Below are positions 27,001 through 35,220 of a stretch of DNA of 64,000 bases, one piece after another. Below the pieces are notes generated by a model that was given only the letters and a program-made list of their open reading frames with translations, was not told the DNA's origin and did not search any database. The DNA is taken from the NCBI GenBank assembly GCA_016213785.1, contig JACQZQ010000020.1, forward strand, positions 1 through 64,000. Direction: 5' to 3'. The position numbers and the translations under genes were made by a program. The first letter of the stretch is position 1. Each line of letters starts with the position of its first letter. This DNA comes from Acidobacteriota bacterium (lineage in GTDB: Bacteria; Acidobacteriota; Blastocatellia; Chloracidobacteriales; JADJPF01).

Positions 27001-27620
27001 CTCTAGAGACTTATGATTGTGGCCTAGAGCTTGCACGCTCTCTAGAGGCAAAACTTGAAGAAGGATTATTTGAAAATGGACGAGGTGATATTTATCGTCA
27101 ACTTGGTGAAATAGATTTAGCTCGTGAATGCTATCAAAAACTACTCTCCATTGCTCGTTTAGTAAGTAACTCTAGTAATGAAGCTTTAGCTAATCATAAA
27201 CTTGCTCTAGTCGCTTTAGAACTTGGAGTTTATAGCGATTCAGTACGTAAGCTTAAAGTGGCTCTAGAACAACATACTAAGTTAGGAGAACTTCGACTTG
27301 TTGCCCAAGCTTACTATTTTTTAGGCTATGCTTATGAACAGCTTGGACAACTCCAAACAGCCCAAGATAATTATCAGTTAGCTATTGATTATTGTGAGCG
27401 GATTAATCACCCTACTTATCAATGGCAAGCCCATTATGGACTTGGAAATACTTTTTCAATGTTTGGCTTATATGACCAAGCCTTAGCTCAACTAAATGAT
27501 GCTAAAGAAATTATTAACCGTCTTTGTAAAACCTTACCTGATAATGCAAGCGAAGAAGATTTTATGAAAGATAAACTAAAAGTCTTTGCTTTAATAGAAG
27601 ATATTAAGCAACATTTTTAG
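24078..27620 (+). CDS. Ser/Thr protein kinase-ATPase-TPR signalling protein
   Basis: The 1180-residue protein has three parts. A canonical kinase spans about 15-285: Gly loop GIGGMAVVY, Lys in AVKIL at 47, HRDLKPSN at 140, DFG at 164, MSPEQ. An AAA-16/STAND-like ATPase spans about 340-600, and tetratricopeptide repeats about 750-1170. In the ATPase the P-loop reads GEKGFGIS at 371-378, where the invariant Lys is Ile; the Walker B is ILIFDNLEY near 485. ATP hydrolysis may be lost. Such kinase-STAND-TPR proteins act as cytoplasmic signal integrators, with TPRs binding partners. No membrane segment was seen. The substrate is unknown. Confidence 0.9.
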   Translation: MSNAKTKDLVGQVIDNKYELISQLGIGGMAVVYNARRLRINDEVAVKILHPEITLDSVSQMRFEREAQAAARIKHPNIVTIHDFGTTTDGLTYLVMELLQGPTLGEELSDYNGLTIERTLSILLPVCQAIGVAHQEGIIHRDLKPSNILLHKLKDGTELVKVVDFGIVKVRSGEALTQVNNILGTPHYMSPEQCYSRELDARSDIYSLAIIGYEMLVGRLPFNEPSIVEILQAQVEKAPPPLRQYRPDIPTGLEAAILRALSKKAEDRPSSAQEFAQELFSGAGFNPQSTLPGSGGHIRAIKASEISSTLIPKSNASSGSNNPIKETINRRLVKLSPDFDSFVGRKRELERLVAEYQSLTTNKARPVIVLGEKGFGISRLGEKFYRWLKSNNVAVLLTKFYEPASRAQLPFQPWLDLLRRSLGIRRQDLAQESDLINITLERTGIKLPKCLFESRSLDEAEKWSIFEAIESIIIHTANDQRGILIFDNLEYANVNLELLSYLIRNLHTRTLFVFLGNTEKVTQKGHPCQEWLASLSRSGGYETIKLQPLTQAELRTMLDGIFGKLDIAERDIEKIWQVSLGNPYYVVEIIRYLINEGKITLESNWACENIDEFILPESLQQLAEIKLSKVDEPIIELLRQASVIGNEFSFDILEKVTGLNEDELANILEKAVKARLLQESVNREEIYNFSDPAIHFVLYDAIPRRRKRKLHLQVAQAIETIVGNSQQKLLRYSAALLHHFYEAGETAKTFYYGRAASEAAFSRLDIAEAEKYYLWALNAAKEMQEEGNTPNTTEQAQLYLGSARIALHLGHIEKAQENLTFAQDIAEAEKNLAVISRTQLIKSQIEYSCSNFELALKAVEAGLSAAQSIKDPKTESRLLLILSQVSTALGQTEKTLKSLENNLALSRQNKDPFTENQILSLLGSTFSQIGNFKQGLSLIEEGLKIARNNKDRLGELKALRRLGNLYKQTKQLELALETYDCGLELARSLEAKLEEGLFENGRGDIYRQLGEIDLARECYQKLLSIARLVSNSSNEALANHKLALVALELGVYSDSVRKLKVALEQHTKLGELRLVAQAYYFLGYAYEQLGQLQTAQDNYQLAIDYCERINHPTYQWQAHYGLGNTFSMFGLYDQALAQLNDAKEIINRLCKTLPDNASEEDFMKDKLKVFALIEDIKQHF

Positions 27621-27677
27621 TAATATTAGAAAGAATTTTTTCTTCAATAAAAGCGGAATACAGCAGACACCCCTATC

Positions 27678-27707
27678 TTGACAGGTAGTTATAACAAGTT
27701 GTAACTT
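27678..27707 (+). promoter_or_regulatory. candidate promoter of thiolase operon
   Basis: TTGACA (27678-27683), an 18-base spacer and TAACTT (27702-27707) lie 75 bp upstream of the thiolase ATG. The spacer includes GTTATAAC followed by GTTGTAAC, two near-palindromic octamers that could be a regulator site. Confidence 0.4.
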
Positions 27708-27781
27708 AAAATCTCAGACTATAATTTATCAAAATTTAACTAGTATTTTATTGTAGGTACTTAAAATAGAAAGGGTATTTC

Positions 27782-28954
27782 ATGAGTGACGTAGTAATTG
27801 TTAGTGCAGTTCGCACTCCTGTAGGTAGGTTTCAAGGAGGGCTAAAAGACTTAAAAGCAACAGAATTAGGGGCAAAAATTATTAGAGAAGCTTATGAACG
27901 AGCAAAAGTTGATTCTAGTGAAATAAATGAAGTAATTATGGGTAATGTTTTAAGTGCTGGTTTAGGGCAAAATCCTGCTCGTCAAGCTGCATTAAATGCT
28001 GGTATTGCATCCTCTGTCTCTGCCCTAACAATTAATAAAGTTTGTGGTTCAGGATTAAAGTCTGTAATGCTTGCAGCACAAGCTATTCAATGTGGAGATG
28101 AAGAAGTAGTTGTTGCTGGTGGAATGGAATCAATGACAAATGCTCCTTACTTACTCCCTAAACTTCGTGATGGCTATCGCTTAGGTCATGGTCAAGCTCT
28201 AGATGTAGTTATACAAGATGGACTTTGGTGTGCTTTTGAAAATTGGCATATGGGCAATAGCGGCGAATGGGTAGCAAAAGAATATAATATCTCTCGCGAA
28301 GAACAAGACGAATATGCCTTAAACTCCCATAAAAAAGCTGTTATTGCTCAAGAAAGTGGACGTTTTGACGATGAAATTCTTAAAATAGAAATTCCTCAAA
28401 AAAAGGGTGCTCCTCTTGTAATTAAAATAGACGAATCTGTTCGTGCTGATGCTTCAGTAGAATCTTTAGCTAAACTAAAACCTGCTTTTGATCCTAAAGG
28501 TTCAGTAACAGCAGGAAATGCCCCTGGAATAAATGATGGTGCTGCGGCTGTAGTTGTAATGAATTCTAAACTTGCTGCTGGTAGAGATATTTTAGGACGT
28601 ATTGTAGGTCAGGCTGTTGGCGGTACTGACCCTAAAAAAGTAATGATGGCTCCTGTTATTGCAGTACAAAAATTAATGCAAAAAACAGGATGGCAAGTAG
28701 CAGATGTTGATTTATTTGAACTCAATGAAGCCTTTTCTGTACAAGCAATTGCTGTATGTAGAGAACTTGGCTTAGACCTAGCAAAAGTTAATGTTAATGG
28801 TGGAGCAGTAGCTATTGGTCACCCTATAGGCGCTAGTGGAGCACGTTGTTTAGTTACACTTCTTTATGAGATGAAAAAACGAGATGCTCACCGAGGTGTT
28901 GTTTCGCTTTGTTTGGGTGGCGGAAATGCTGTTGCAATGGCTGTAGAAAGATAA
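27782..28954 (+). CDS. acetyl-CoA C-acetyltransferase (thiolase)
   Basis: The 390-residue thiolase condenses or cleaves acyl-CoA with acetyl-CoA. The nucleophilic cysteine is in [10 protein letters not shown] near 89. The C-terminal motifs [16 protein letters not shown] (catalytic His) and [10 protein letters not shown] (catalytic Cys) are intact, and length is normal. Followed closely by the 3-hydroxyacyl-CoA dehydrogenase gene, it forms the first two steps of the acetoacetyl-CoA/3-hydroxybutyryl-CoA route, usable for butyrate-type or polyhydroxyalkanoate metabolism or beta-oxidation. A PHB-depolymerase-like gene occurs elsewhere in the window. AAAGGG lies shortly upstream of the ATG. Confidence 0.95.
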   Translation: MSDVVIVSAVRTPVGRFQGGLKDLKATELGAKIIREAYERAKVDSSEINEVIMGNVLSAGLGQNPARQAALNAGIASSVSALTINKVCGSGLKSVMLAAQAIQCGDEEVVVAGGMESMTNAPYLLPKLRDGYRLGHGQALDVVIQDGLWCAFENWHMGNSGEWVAKEYNISREEQDEYALNSHKKAVIAQESGRFDDEILKIEIPQKKGAPLVIKIDESVRADASVESLAKLKPAFDPKGSVTAGNAPGINDGAAAVVVMNSKLAAGRDILGRIVGQAVGGTDPKKVMMAPVIAVQKLMQKTGWQVADVDLFELNEAFSVQAIAVCRELGLDLAKVNVNGGAVAIGHPIGASGARCLVTLLYEMKKRDAHRGVVSLCLGGGNAVAMAVER

Positions 28955-29004
28955 GCTAAGTCTCTTAAAACACTTAGCTAAACTAAAATATTTTGAAAAA
29001 GCAT

Positions 29005-29865
29005 ATGAAAGAGCTTGAGCGAATAAAAAATATTGGTGTTGTTGGTGCAGGCACTATGGGTGCTGGCATTGCTCAAGTTGCAGCCCGTGCGGGTTTTCTT
29101 GTTATTTTACATGATGTAAGAGAAGAGCTAAATGAACATGCTAAGCATAGCATTAGTAATAATTTACGGTTAGAATTAGAAAAAGATAGAATTTCAGATG
29201 GTGAATATAAAAAAATACTTAAACGAATAACTACATCTACAGACCTAAAAGCTCTTCTTGAGGCTGATTTGGTAATAGAAGCAATTAGTGAGAATTTAGC
29301 TAAGAAAATGGAACTATTCTCTAATCTTGATAGTATGCTCAGACCTGAAGTAATTTTAGCTAGCAATACTTCTTCAATTTCTATTACTAAATTAGCTGCT
29401 GCAACTGCTAGACCAGACCGTGTTATTGGTATGCATTTTATGAACCCTGTACCAATAATGAAATTAATAGAGCTAATTCGTGGAATTTCCACTTCAGATG
29501 TTACTTTTAAGATTGTAAAAGGTCTTTCTGAAAAATTTGGTAAAGTAGCAATTGAGGTTAATGACGGCCCAGGGTTTGTTTCAAATCGTATACTAATGCC
29601 AATGATAAACGAGGCTATTTTTACTGTTTACGAAAATTTAGCTACAGTTCAATCTGTTGATGAAATTATGAAGCTAGGTATGCGTCACCCAATGGGGCCA
29701 CTCCAACTTGCTGATTTTATTGGGCTAGATGTTTGTCTAGCTATTATGAATGTATTATACGAAGGTTTTAATGATCCAAAATACCGCCCTTGTCCTTTGC
29801 TAAAGAAATATGTTGATGCTGGTTGGTTAGGTTGTAAGAGCGGAAGAGGATTTTATCAATATTAA
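29005..29865 (+). CDS. hbd: 3-hydroxybutyryl-CoA dehydrogenase
   Basis: The 286-residue NAD(P)-dependent enzyme interconverts acetoacetyl-CoA and 3-hydroxybutyryl-CoA. The Rossmann motif is GVVGAGTMGAGIAQVAARAG at the N-terminus. Catalytic parts include ASNTSSISI, the His in GMHFMNPVPIMKL near 136, and NDGPGFVSNRI. The C-terminal dimer domain ends in GRGFYQY. Length is normal for Hbd. The start is set at ATG 29005; an upstream TTG adds four residues. It lies 50 bp after thiolase and is probably co-transcribed. Confidence 0.93.
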   Translation: MKELERIKNIGVVGAGTMGAGIAQVAARAGFLVILHDVREELNEHAKHSISNNLRLELEKDRISDGEYKKILKRITTSTDLKALLEADLVIEAISENLAKKMELFSNLDSMLRPEVILASNTSSISITKLAAATARPDRVIGMHFMNPVPIMKLIELIRGISTSDVTFKIVKGLSEKFGKVAIEVNDGPGFVSNRILMPMINEAIFTVYENLATVQSVDEIMKLGMRHPMGPLQLADFIGLDVCLAIMNVLYEGFNDPKYRPCPLLKKYVDAGWLGCKSGRGFYQY

Positions 29866-29903
29866 ATAATTTCCTATACTAGGTTAGTAAAAGATATTGC
29901 CCT

Positions 29904-31109
29904 ATGATCTTTTGTCAAGCTTGTAAAATGTCAAATCCTATCACTAATGAGCTTTGCTCAAAGTGTTATACCCGTCTAATGATTACTGTTGTCCCTCGCG
30001 CAGCTATAGAAGAAATAATTCCTGGCGGAGCAGTCGAAGAACATCTCCTAGAGCGTATTAGCGCCCTAGAATATACCCTAGCGCGAATGCAAGAACGCTT
30101 TGATCGTTTACTAGAAATGTTTCATAGACAAAGCGCAGGTAGTTTTTATGATCATGCAATGCTAGATTCTTTAATTTCACTGCTTTGTGAAGAAAATCTA
30201 GTAAATAAAGATAAGCTAATTGCTACTTGGCAAATACGTTTAGCAGAAAAAGATGAGCAGAATCATTTTAGAGAAAAAATAGATAGCTATCGTCAAAGAA
30301 TTCTGACTACAAAAAAAGTAGTTGATGAAAAATTTGTTACATTTGTCTCTGAAGGCTTAGGTTTACTTCTTAGCTCAAATGATAATTCACAACAAGCTAT
30401 TCGCTTGCTAGAAAAAGCTATTTTACTTGATCCTGAAAATGTAGAATTAAACTTCTTTTTAGGAGAATATTTCTTTTGTAAAGAAAAATTAATTCTTGCA
30501 CAACATTATCTAGAACATACTCTTAAGTATGATACTAGGCATTATTTAGCTTTATTAATGCTAGGAGTGCTTTCTGGAGATAATGGAAATTTTGATCAAG
30601 CAAAAAATTATTTACTTAAAGCATTAAAGATAAAAAAAGATTCATTTTTAGCCCACTATGCTTTGGGGCGTATTTTAGCTAGCGAAAACCAATTAGATGA
30701 AGCGCTACCACATTTTAAGCAAGCTTTACTACTTGAACCTACAGCAGAAATGTATTTTGTTATGGGTCATGCTTATATGATTAAAGGACAAGTAGATTTA
30801 GCCCTTAAACACCTACGTAAAGCCGTAGATTTAGACCCTGAATTTGATGCAGCCCTTTATAACCTAGGGCTAATTTACTTAAAAAGTAACCTCTTAGATA
30901 AAGCTAGAGAACATTTTCGTGCCGCTTATGAAATAAATCCTATTGCACGCTATCGTAATGCAATGCGTGCTCGTTCAGGAGTGCAACTCCCGATTTTACC
31001 AGTATTTGGTCATGCTAAAGTAGCACCAAGAAAAATAGTAACTAGCAGTGATGAACGATTTGCCCAACTCTTAAGACGGGTATTAAAAAATCTAACTCTA
31101 GAGAAATAA
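29904..31109 (+). CDS. zinc-ribbon and TPR protein
   Basis: The 401-residue protein begins with a zinc ribbon (CQAC, then CSKC 12 residues later). A coiled-coil-like helix follows, residues 45-75 (ERISALEYTLARMQERFDRL). At least five tetratricopeptide repeats lie from about 155 to 365, with typical spacing (ALGRILASENQLDEALPHFK and similar). No enzyme motif or membrane segment is visible. It probably scaffolds protein contacts in the cytoplasm. It lies 38 bp after hbd and 7 bp before the amidohydrolase gene, so it is part of the same transcript, though its link to those enzymes is unclear. Confidence 0.85.
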   Translation: MIFCQACKMSNPITNELCSKCYTRLMITVVPRAAIEEIIPGGAVEEHLLERISALEYTLARMQERFDRLLEMFHRQSAGSFYDHAMLDSLISLLCEENLVNKDKLIATWQIRLAEKDEQNHFREKIDSYRQRILTTKKVVDEKFVTFVSEGLGLLLSSNDNSQQAIRLLEKAILLDPENVELNFFLGEYFFCKEKLILAQHYLEHTLKYDTRHYLALLMLGVLSGDNGNFDQAKNYLLKALKIKKDSFLAHYALGRILASENQLDEALPHFKQALLLEPTAEMYFVMGHAYMIKGQVDLALKHLRKAVDLDPEFDAALYNLGLIYLKSNLLDKAREHFRAAYEINPIARYRNAMRARSGVQLPILPVFGHAKVAPRKIVTSSDERFAQLLRRVLKNLTLEK

Positions 31110-31116
31110 ACTTACT

Positions 31117-32454
31117 ATGTCGCAGCTTTTGATTAAAAATGGAAAAGTAATCCTTGGTCAAGATGCTAAAATTGAATCTGTAGATTTACTTATAAAAGAT
31201 AAAACTATCACAGAAATAAGACCAAATATAGATTATAAAGAGTTAGAAAATAATAATGAAAATATAACTGTTATTGATGCTTCAGAAAAGCTAGTTAGCC
31301 CTGGTTTTATTCAAACACACCTACATTTTTGTCAAACCCTATTTCGAGGCTCAGCCGATGATCTAGAACTACTAGATTGGTTACGTTTAAGAGTTTGGCC
31401 TATGGAAGCATCACATAATCCTGCTTCTTTATCTGCTTCAACACTTCTTTCTCTAGGAGAACTAATTAAATCTGGTACAACTAGCGCCTTAACAATGGAA
31501 ACAGTTCATCATACAGAGACAGTTTTAGAAGTTGTAGAAAAAACAGGTTTTCGTGCAACTATTGGTAAATGTATGATGGATAAAGGGTATGGCGTTCCAT
31601 CAAGATTATCAGAAAAAACAAAAGATTCCCTTAATGCTTCTCTTGATTTAATAAAGTCTTGGAAAAGCGAAAGTGGTAGAGTAAGCTGTTGTTTTGCTCC
31701 TAGATTTGCTATTTCTTGTACTCAAGAATTGTTAGAAACTATCTCAAAAATAGCTCAAGAAAATAATCTATTAATTCATACTCATGCATCAGAAAACCTT
31801 AAAGAAATTGAAGTAGTTCAAAATGAAACAGGGTTAAGAAATGTTGAATATTTACAAAAAGTAGGTCTAGCTGGTAAAAATATTGCCCTAGCTCATTGTG
31901 TTCATGTTAATGAGTATGAGCAAAGAATTTTAGCTGAAACAGGAACACATGTTCTACATTGCCCCTCTTCAAACCTAAAGTTAGGTTCTGGTCTTGCTCC
32001 CATAACAGAAATGCTAGAACTAGGGGTATCAGTTTCAATAGGTGCTGATGGTGCACCTTGTAATAATAACTTGGATATGTTTAAGGAAATGCGCCTAGCT
32101 GCATTGCTACAAAAAATGCGCTATGGCTCAAGTTCATTGCCTGCTAAAAAAGCCTTTTATTTAGCCACGCTTGCAGGTGCAAAGGCTTTAGGCTTAGAAG
32201 AAAAAATAGGCTCAATAGAAGTTGGTAAAACTGCTGATATAATTATTGTTAACCTAAATCAATTGCATTCAACCCCTACACCTGATTTGCTTTCTGCTTT
32301 GGTTTATTCTGCTAATGCTAGTGATGTTGAGACCGTAATCATTGATGGACAAATTCTAATGTATAAAAGAGAACTTAAAACATTAGATGAAAAAGAAATA
32401 ATTGCTAAAGCAAATAAAGAGTATTCTGAGCTAGTCAAACGTGCTGGAATATAA
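31117..32454 (+). CDS. amidohydrolase, MtaD/chlorohydrolase-type deaminase
   Basis: The 445-residue TIM-barrel metal hydrolase has the N-terminal metal motif FIQTHLHFCQ near 66, LIHTHASE near 220 (metal and proton-transfer residues), LAHCVHVNE near 255, and SIGADGAPCNNN near 310. The second beta-sandwich is split across both termini (KLVSPGF and GKTADIIIV). The pattern matches the deaminase/chlorohydrolase branch (SAH/MTA deaminase, 5'-deoxyadenosine deaminase, guanine deaminase-like). The exact substrate cannot be told from sequence. It is the last clear enzyme of the 27782 operon. Confidence 0.88.
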   Translation: MSQLLIKNGKVILGQDAKIESVDLLIKDKTITEIRPNIDYKELENNNENITVIDASEKLVSPGFIQTHLHFCQTLFRGSADDLELLDWLRLRVWPMEASHNPASLSASTLLSLGELIKSGTTSALTMETVHHTETVLEVVEKTGFRATIGKCMMDKGYGVPSRLSEKTKDSLNASLDLIKSWKSESGRVSCCFAPRFAISCTQELLETISKIAQENNLLIHTHASENLKEIEVVQNETGLRNVEYLQKVGLAGKNIALAHCVHVNEYEQRILAETGTHVLHCPSSNLKLGSGLAPITEMLELGVSVSIGADGAPCNNNLDMFKEMRLAALLQKMRYGSSSLPAKKAFYLATLAGAKALGLEEKIGSIEVGKTADIIIVNLNQLHSTPTPDLLSALVYSANASDVETVIIDGQILMYKRELKTLDEKEIIAKANKEYSELVKRAGI

Positions 32455-32506
32455 AGTTTTCTGGTAATATGCTATTATAGGCAAACTTCTAAAACGGAGC
32501 AAGATA

Positions 32507-34192
32507 ATGATAAGAAAGCTGCATTTTTATGCCAAGAGTCTTGTTTGTTTTACCCTTATATTGCTTTTAGTTACACCCCCTTTATTAGCTCAGCAACCTA
32601 AAGAAAAACAAGTAGATGATGTTTCGACAAAACGGCAGAACCTAAAGCAACCTCCAACTAAGAAACTTGAAAAAGTTGATTTTCAAACTTGTTATCGTAT
32701 TTGGGCTGATTGGTATCAAGCTAAGCTTCAAGGAATAGAAAAACCCGTCCCTGCTTTGAAAATTTCAAATGCTTCAGTAGAAGAAACTAACAAACTAAAT
32801 TCCATATGGAATAAAGCACAACTACAAGCTAAAGCTGATACTCAGCGTAAACTTGAGCAGAAAAAACAATTAAGCTCTCAAACCCAAAACCCGCAACAGT
32901 CCCTAACTATTGATCCTGTAAAAAATCGCATTACTAGCCCTGGTTATGCCTATGACTTAGCAGGAAACCTAATTGCCGAACCTGGAGCAACTTATGCCTA
33001 TGATGCTGAAAACCGCTTAATAACAGCTACGGTTAATGGCGTAGTTACAAACTACTTTTATGACGGAAAAGGAAGGCGAGTGGGAAAAGTGGTTGATGGT
33101 GTAACAACGCTCTTTGTTTATGATATTCAAGGCCAACTTATTGCTGAATACCAAGGTAATTCCCCTCTTTCTGCACCAAGCAAAGAATATGTTTACAATA
33201 CCAATGGCCTTTTAGCCATAATTGAAAGCGATAGCTCTAATAACAACCAAATCACAAAGTTTATTACTTCTGATCATTTAGGCACTCCCAGAGTTATCAT
33301 AGACTTCCAAGGTAGGGTTGTTAATCGCTATGATTATCATCCTTTTGGTCAACAAATATCCGCTTCTTTGGGAGGTCGTAGCTTTATCTCTGGATATGTT
33401 GCTAATGATTCTTTACGGCAAAAGTTTACTGGCTATGAACGCGACGATGAAACGGGCTTAGATTTTGCTCAAGCTAGGTATTTTTCCTCTATCCAAGGAA
33501 GATTTACCAGCCTTGATACTTTAGGTGCAAGTGAAGTATTAGAAAATCCTCAAACTTGGAATCGCTATAGTTATGTTCTAAATAATCCTCTGAGATATAG
33601 AGATCCTAACGGTCAAGCGCCCCAAGAGGGAGCAGATATCAGACAAAGGCAAGATATAAAGGACTTAATGGAGGGTAAGATCACTCAGCAACAATATCAA
33701 GATCGTCAAAAGGCAAGGGCTGTTGGAGCAGCTGTTGGTTTAGCTCTTCTTGGAGCACGTTTTGTTGGCGTAAGAGCTTTACCAGTATTTGTAGGTCTTG
33801 CAGGACGCAATCCACAAGTTATTCAACAAGTAACAAATGAGGTTGTCCAAATTTCTACAGGTAGCCCTCTGCCAGCACCCTCTAACATCATTACAGGAAA
33901 CTTTGGTAAAGCAAGCTTTAAGTTAACTGAAGAAGCCTTAGAAGTAGATGTCAAAATAATTGCTAACAAAGGTGATGAAGGTTTAGCTGCTCTTACTAAA
34001 TTCAAGATGGCGGCTATTGATAAAGCAAAAGAATTAGGAGCGTCTAAAGTTGTAATTAATACGGGGCCTATACTTGAGGAATCAGGGAAATTAGTAAAAA
34101 TACTTAATAAACTAGTTAAAAAGGGTGAAGCGGTGAAACTTGCACAACCAGGATCTCCTAAGTACCAAATAACAATAAATGTGCCGAAATAG
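32507..34192 (+). CDS. short secreted RHS-repeat protein with variable C-terminus (probable polymorphic toxin)
   Basis: The 561-residue protein has a signal peptide ending near LLAQQ (residue 29). A short YD-repeat region follows, about 145-340 (YAYDAENRL, TNYFYDGKGRR). The RHS-associated core ends near residue 370 with GRFTSLDTLG, WNRYSYVLNNPL and DPNG, the usual boundary before a toxin tip. The last 190 residues form an unrelated region: a hydrophobic segment near 405-430, then a basic alpha/beta domain ending TINVPK. No toxin family was recognised. It is far shorter than typical RHS proteins. A small gene with immunity-like size follows 63 bp later. Confidence 0.85.
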   Translation: MIRKLHFYAKSLVCFTLILLLVTPPLLAQQPKEKQVDDVSTKRQNLKQPPTKKLEKVDFQTCYRIWADWYQAKLQGIEKPVPALKISNASVEETNKLNSIWNKAQLQAKADTQRKLEQKKQLSSQTQNPQQSLTIDPVKNRITSPGYAYDLAGNLIAEPGATYAYDAENRLITATVNGVVTNYFYDGKGRRVGKVVDGVTTLFVYDIQGQLIAEYQGNSPLSAPSKEYVYNTNGLLAIIESDSSNNNQITKFITSDHLGTPRVIIDFQGRVVNRYDYHPFGQQISASLGGRSFISGYVANDSLRQKFTGYERDDETGLDFAQARYFSSIQGRFTSLDTLGASEVLENPQTWNRYSYVLNNPLRYRDPNGQAPQEGADIRQRQDIKDLMEGKITQQQYQDRQKARAVGAAVGLALLGARFVGVRALPVFVGLAGRNPQVIQQVTNEVVQISTGSPLPAPSNIITGNFGKASFKLTEEALEVDVKIIANKGDEGLAALTKFKMAAIDKAKELGASKVVINTGPILEESGKLVKILNKLVKKGEAVKLAQPGSPKYQITINVPK

Positions 34193-34255
34193 CGCTTTAA
34201 TAGGTTAGGAGCTTAAGGAATATTTTATATATATAATAGCGACATGGAGTTAAAA

Positions 34256-34636
34256 ATGAGTTATGTGCAATTTCACCAATTTTCTAGTGCTGCTATAAAT
34301 GCAATTAATAATTTAAAATATGCTCCAGATGCTTCTTGCGCATATGAAGTGATGTCTGGAGGCTTATTTTGGACAGATGAAATTACAGACGACATTTTGC
34401 TTGAAGATGACAATTACACTTTTAGATATATTTTTGCCTACAGAGCCTCATTAATCCTAGAAAAAGAGAATAAAGACCTTCGTCCCATTTGGGAACAAAT
34501 GGCTATTCAATTTCCTAATTGGCCTGGGTTAAGAGAGGAACGTTGTAGCCCAAAATTGAAAAACCTCTTACTGGCAAGAAAAGGGGCATCTATGAAAGAA
34601 TTAAAAGATCTTCTTAGGAATTGTGGGAGTAAATAA
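34256..34636 (+). CDS. small acidic protein, probable RHS immunity protein
   Basis: The 126-residue soluble protein is encoded directly downstream of the RHS variable tip, as expected for a cognate immunity protein. It is alpha/beta with an acidic middle part (DEITDDILLEDDNY) that could neutralise the basic toxin domain. No family was recognised. The start is set at the second ATG, because GGAG lies six bases before it; the first ATG, 12 bases upstream, overlaps that Shine-Dalgarno. The assignment as immunity rests on position, size and charge only. Confidence 0.6.
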   Translation: MSYVQFHQFSSAAINAINNLKYAPDASCAYEVMSGGLFWTDEITDDILLEDDNYTFRYIFAYRASLILEKENKDLRPIWEQMAIQFPNWPGLREERCSPKLKNLLLARKGASMKELKDLLRNCGSK

Positions 34637-35220
34637 AAACAATAATTAGTTTTAGCGTCAAAGCTTTCCAATAACGCAGTTTTTCCTTTTACCCCGCAGG
34701 GCGACCAATTGTCTTTGCAGCGGATTTTGGAAGTCGGCTCATTAAGATTTGCTTCTATTCCCTCGCAGCCAAGCTTTGCTATTAGGTAAGTTAATTTATG
34801 TTACATTTACTGCCAAAAATATTTCGCAAAAGGTAGAAGAGCTAATAAAACAAGTTAGCCTAGAGGCTATGACACTAATAGATTTTTGCAATGAGCTTTG
34901 TACAACCAGGATTAGCTTGGCGTAATTATAAAGGCGAGATAACTGATGACAAAATCGCTATTGGTTATTTTCTATTGAAAGCACGCACTTGTGTGTTTGA
35001 TGAATAAAAATTAGGTATTTCTTTACCAAAAATATTTACCAAAGCCTAACCCGTCCTGCTACATAATTGTTTTATTTTCTCTTTATTCGTTACTTTTAGG
35101 GCAGTAAGAAAAAACCTAGACTTAGCAATCTGCATCAGATTATTTGGCAAAGATCCAAAAATAATACAATATAATTAAACTTCTAGATCACTCAAATCTC
35201 AAAAAATTGAGGGGGAACCT
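34637..35220. other. intergenic region with gene debris
   Basis: No complete gene was found. It contains two out-of-frame coding remnants (34746-35007) described separately. The last 150 bp before the M16 gene are AT-rich and probably hold its promoter; GGGGGA lies six bases before that ATG. Confidence 0.5.
34746..35007 (+). pseudogene. frameshifted gene remnant downstream of the RHS locus
   Basis: Two protein-like stretches overlap in different frames. Frame one (34746-34925) contains KNISQKVEELIKQVSLEAM and LIDFCNEL. Frame two (to 35007) contains FVQPGLAWRNYKGEITDDK, then IAIGYFLLKARTCVFDE. Neither has a proper start or ribosome site. Together they look like the C-terminal part of one gene broken by a frameshift. 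Displaced toxin-tip or immunity fragments are commonly found here in RHS loci, but the family was not recognised. Confidence 0.4.

Noticed and set aside
35041-35070. Possible third copy of the MITE-like repeat end
   Set aside because: Only a nine-base match (AACCCGTCCT-type, reverse orientation to copy 1's damaged end) with no homology on either side.
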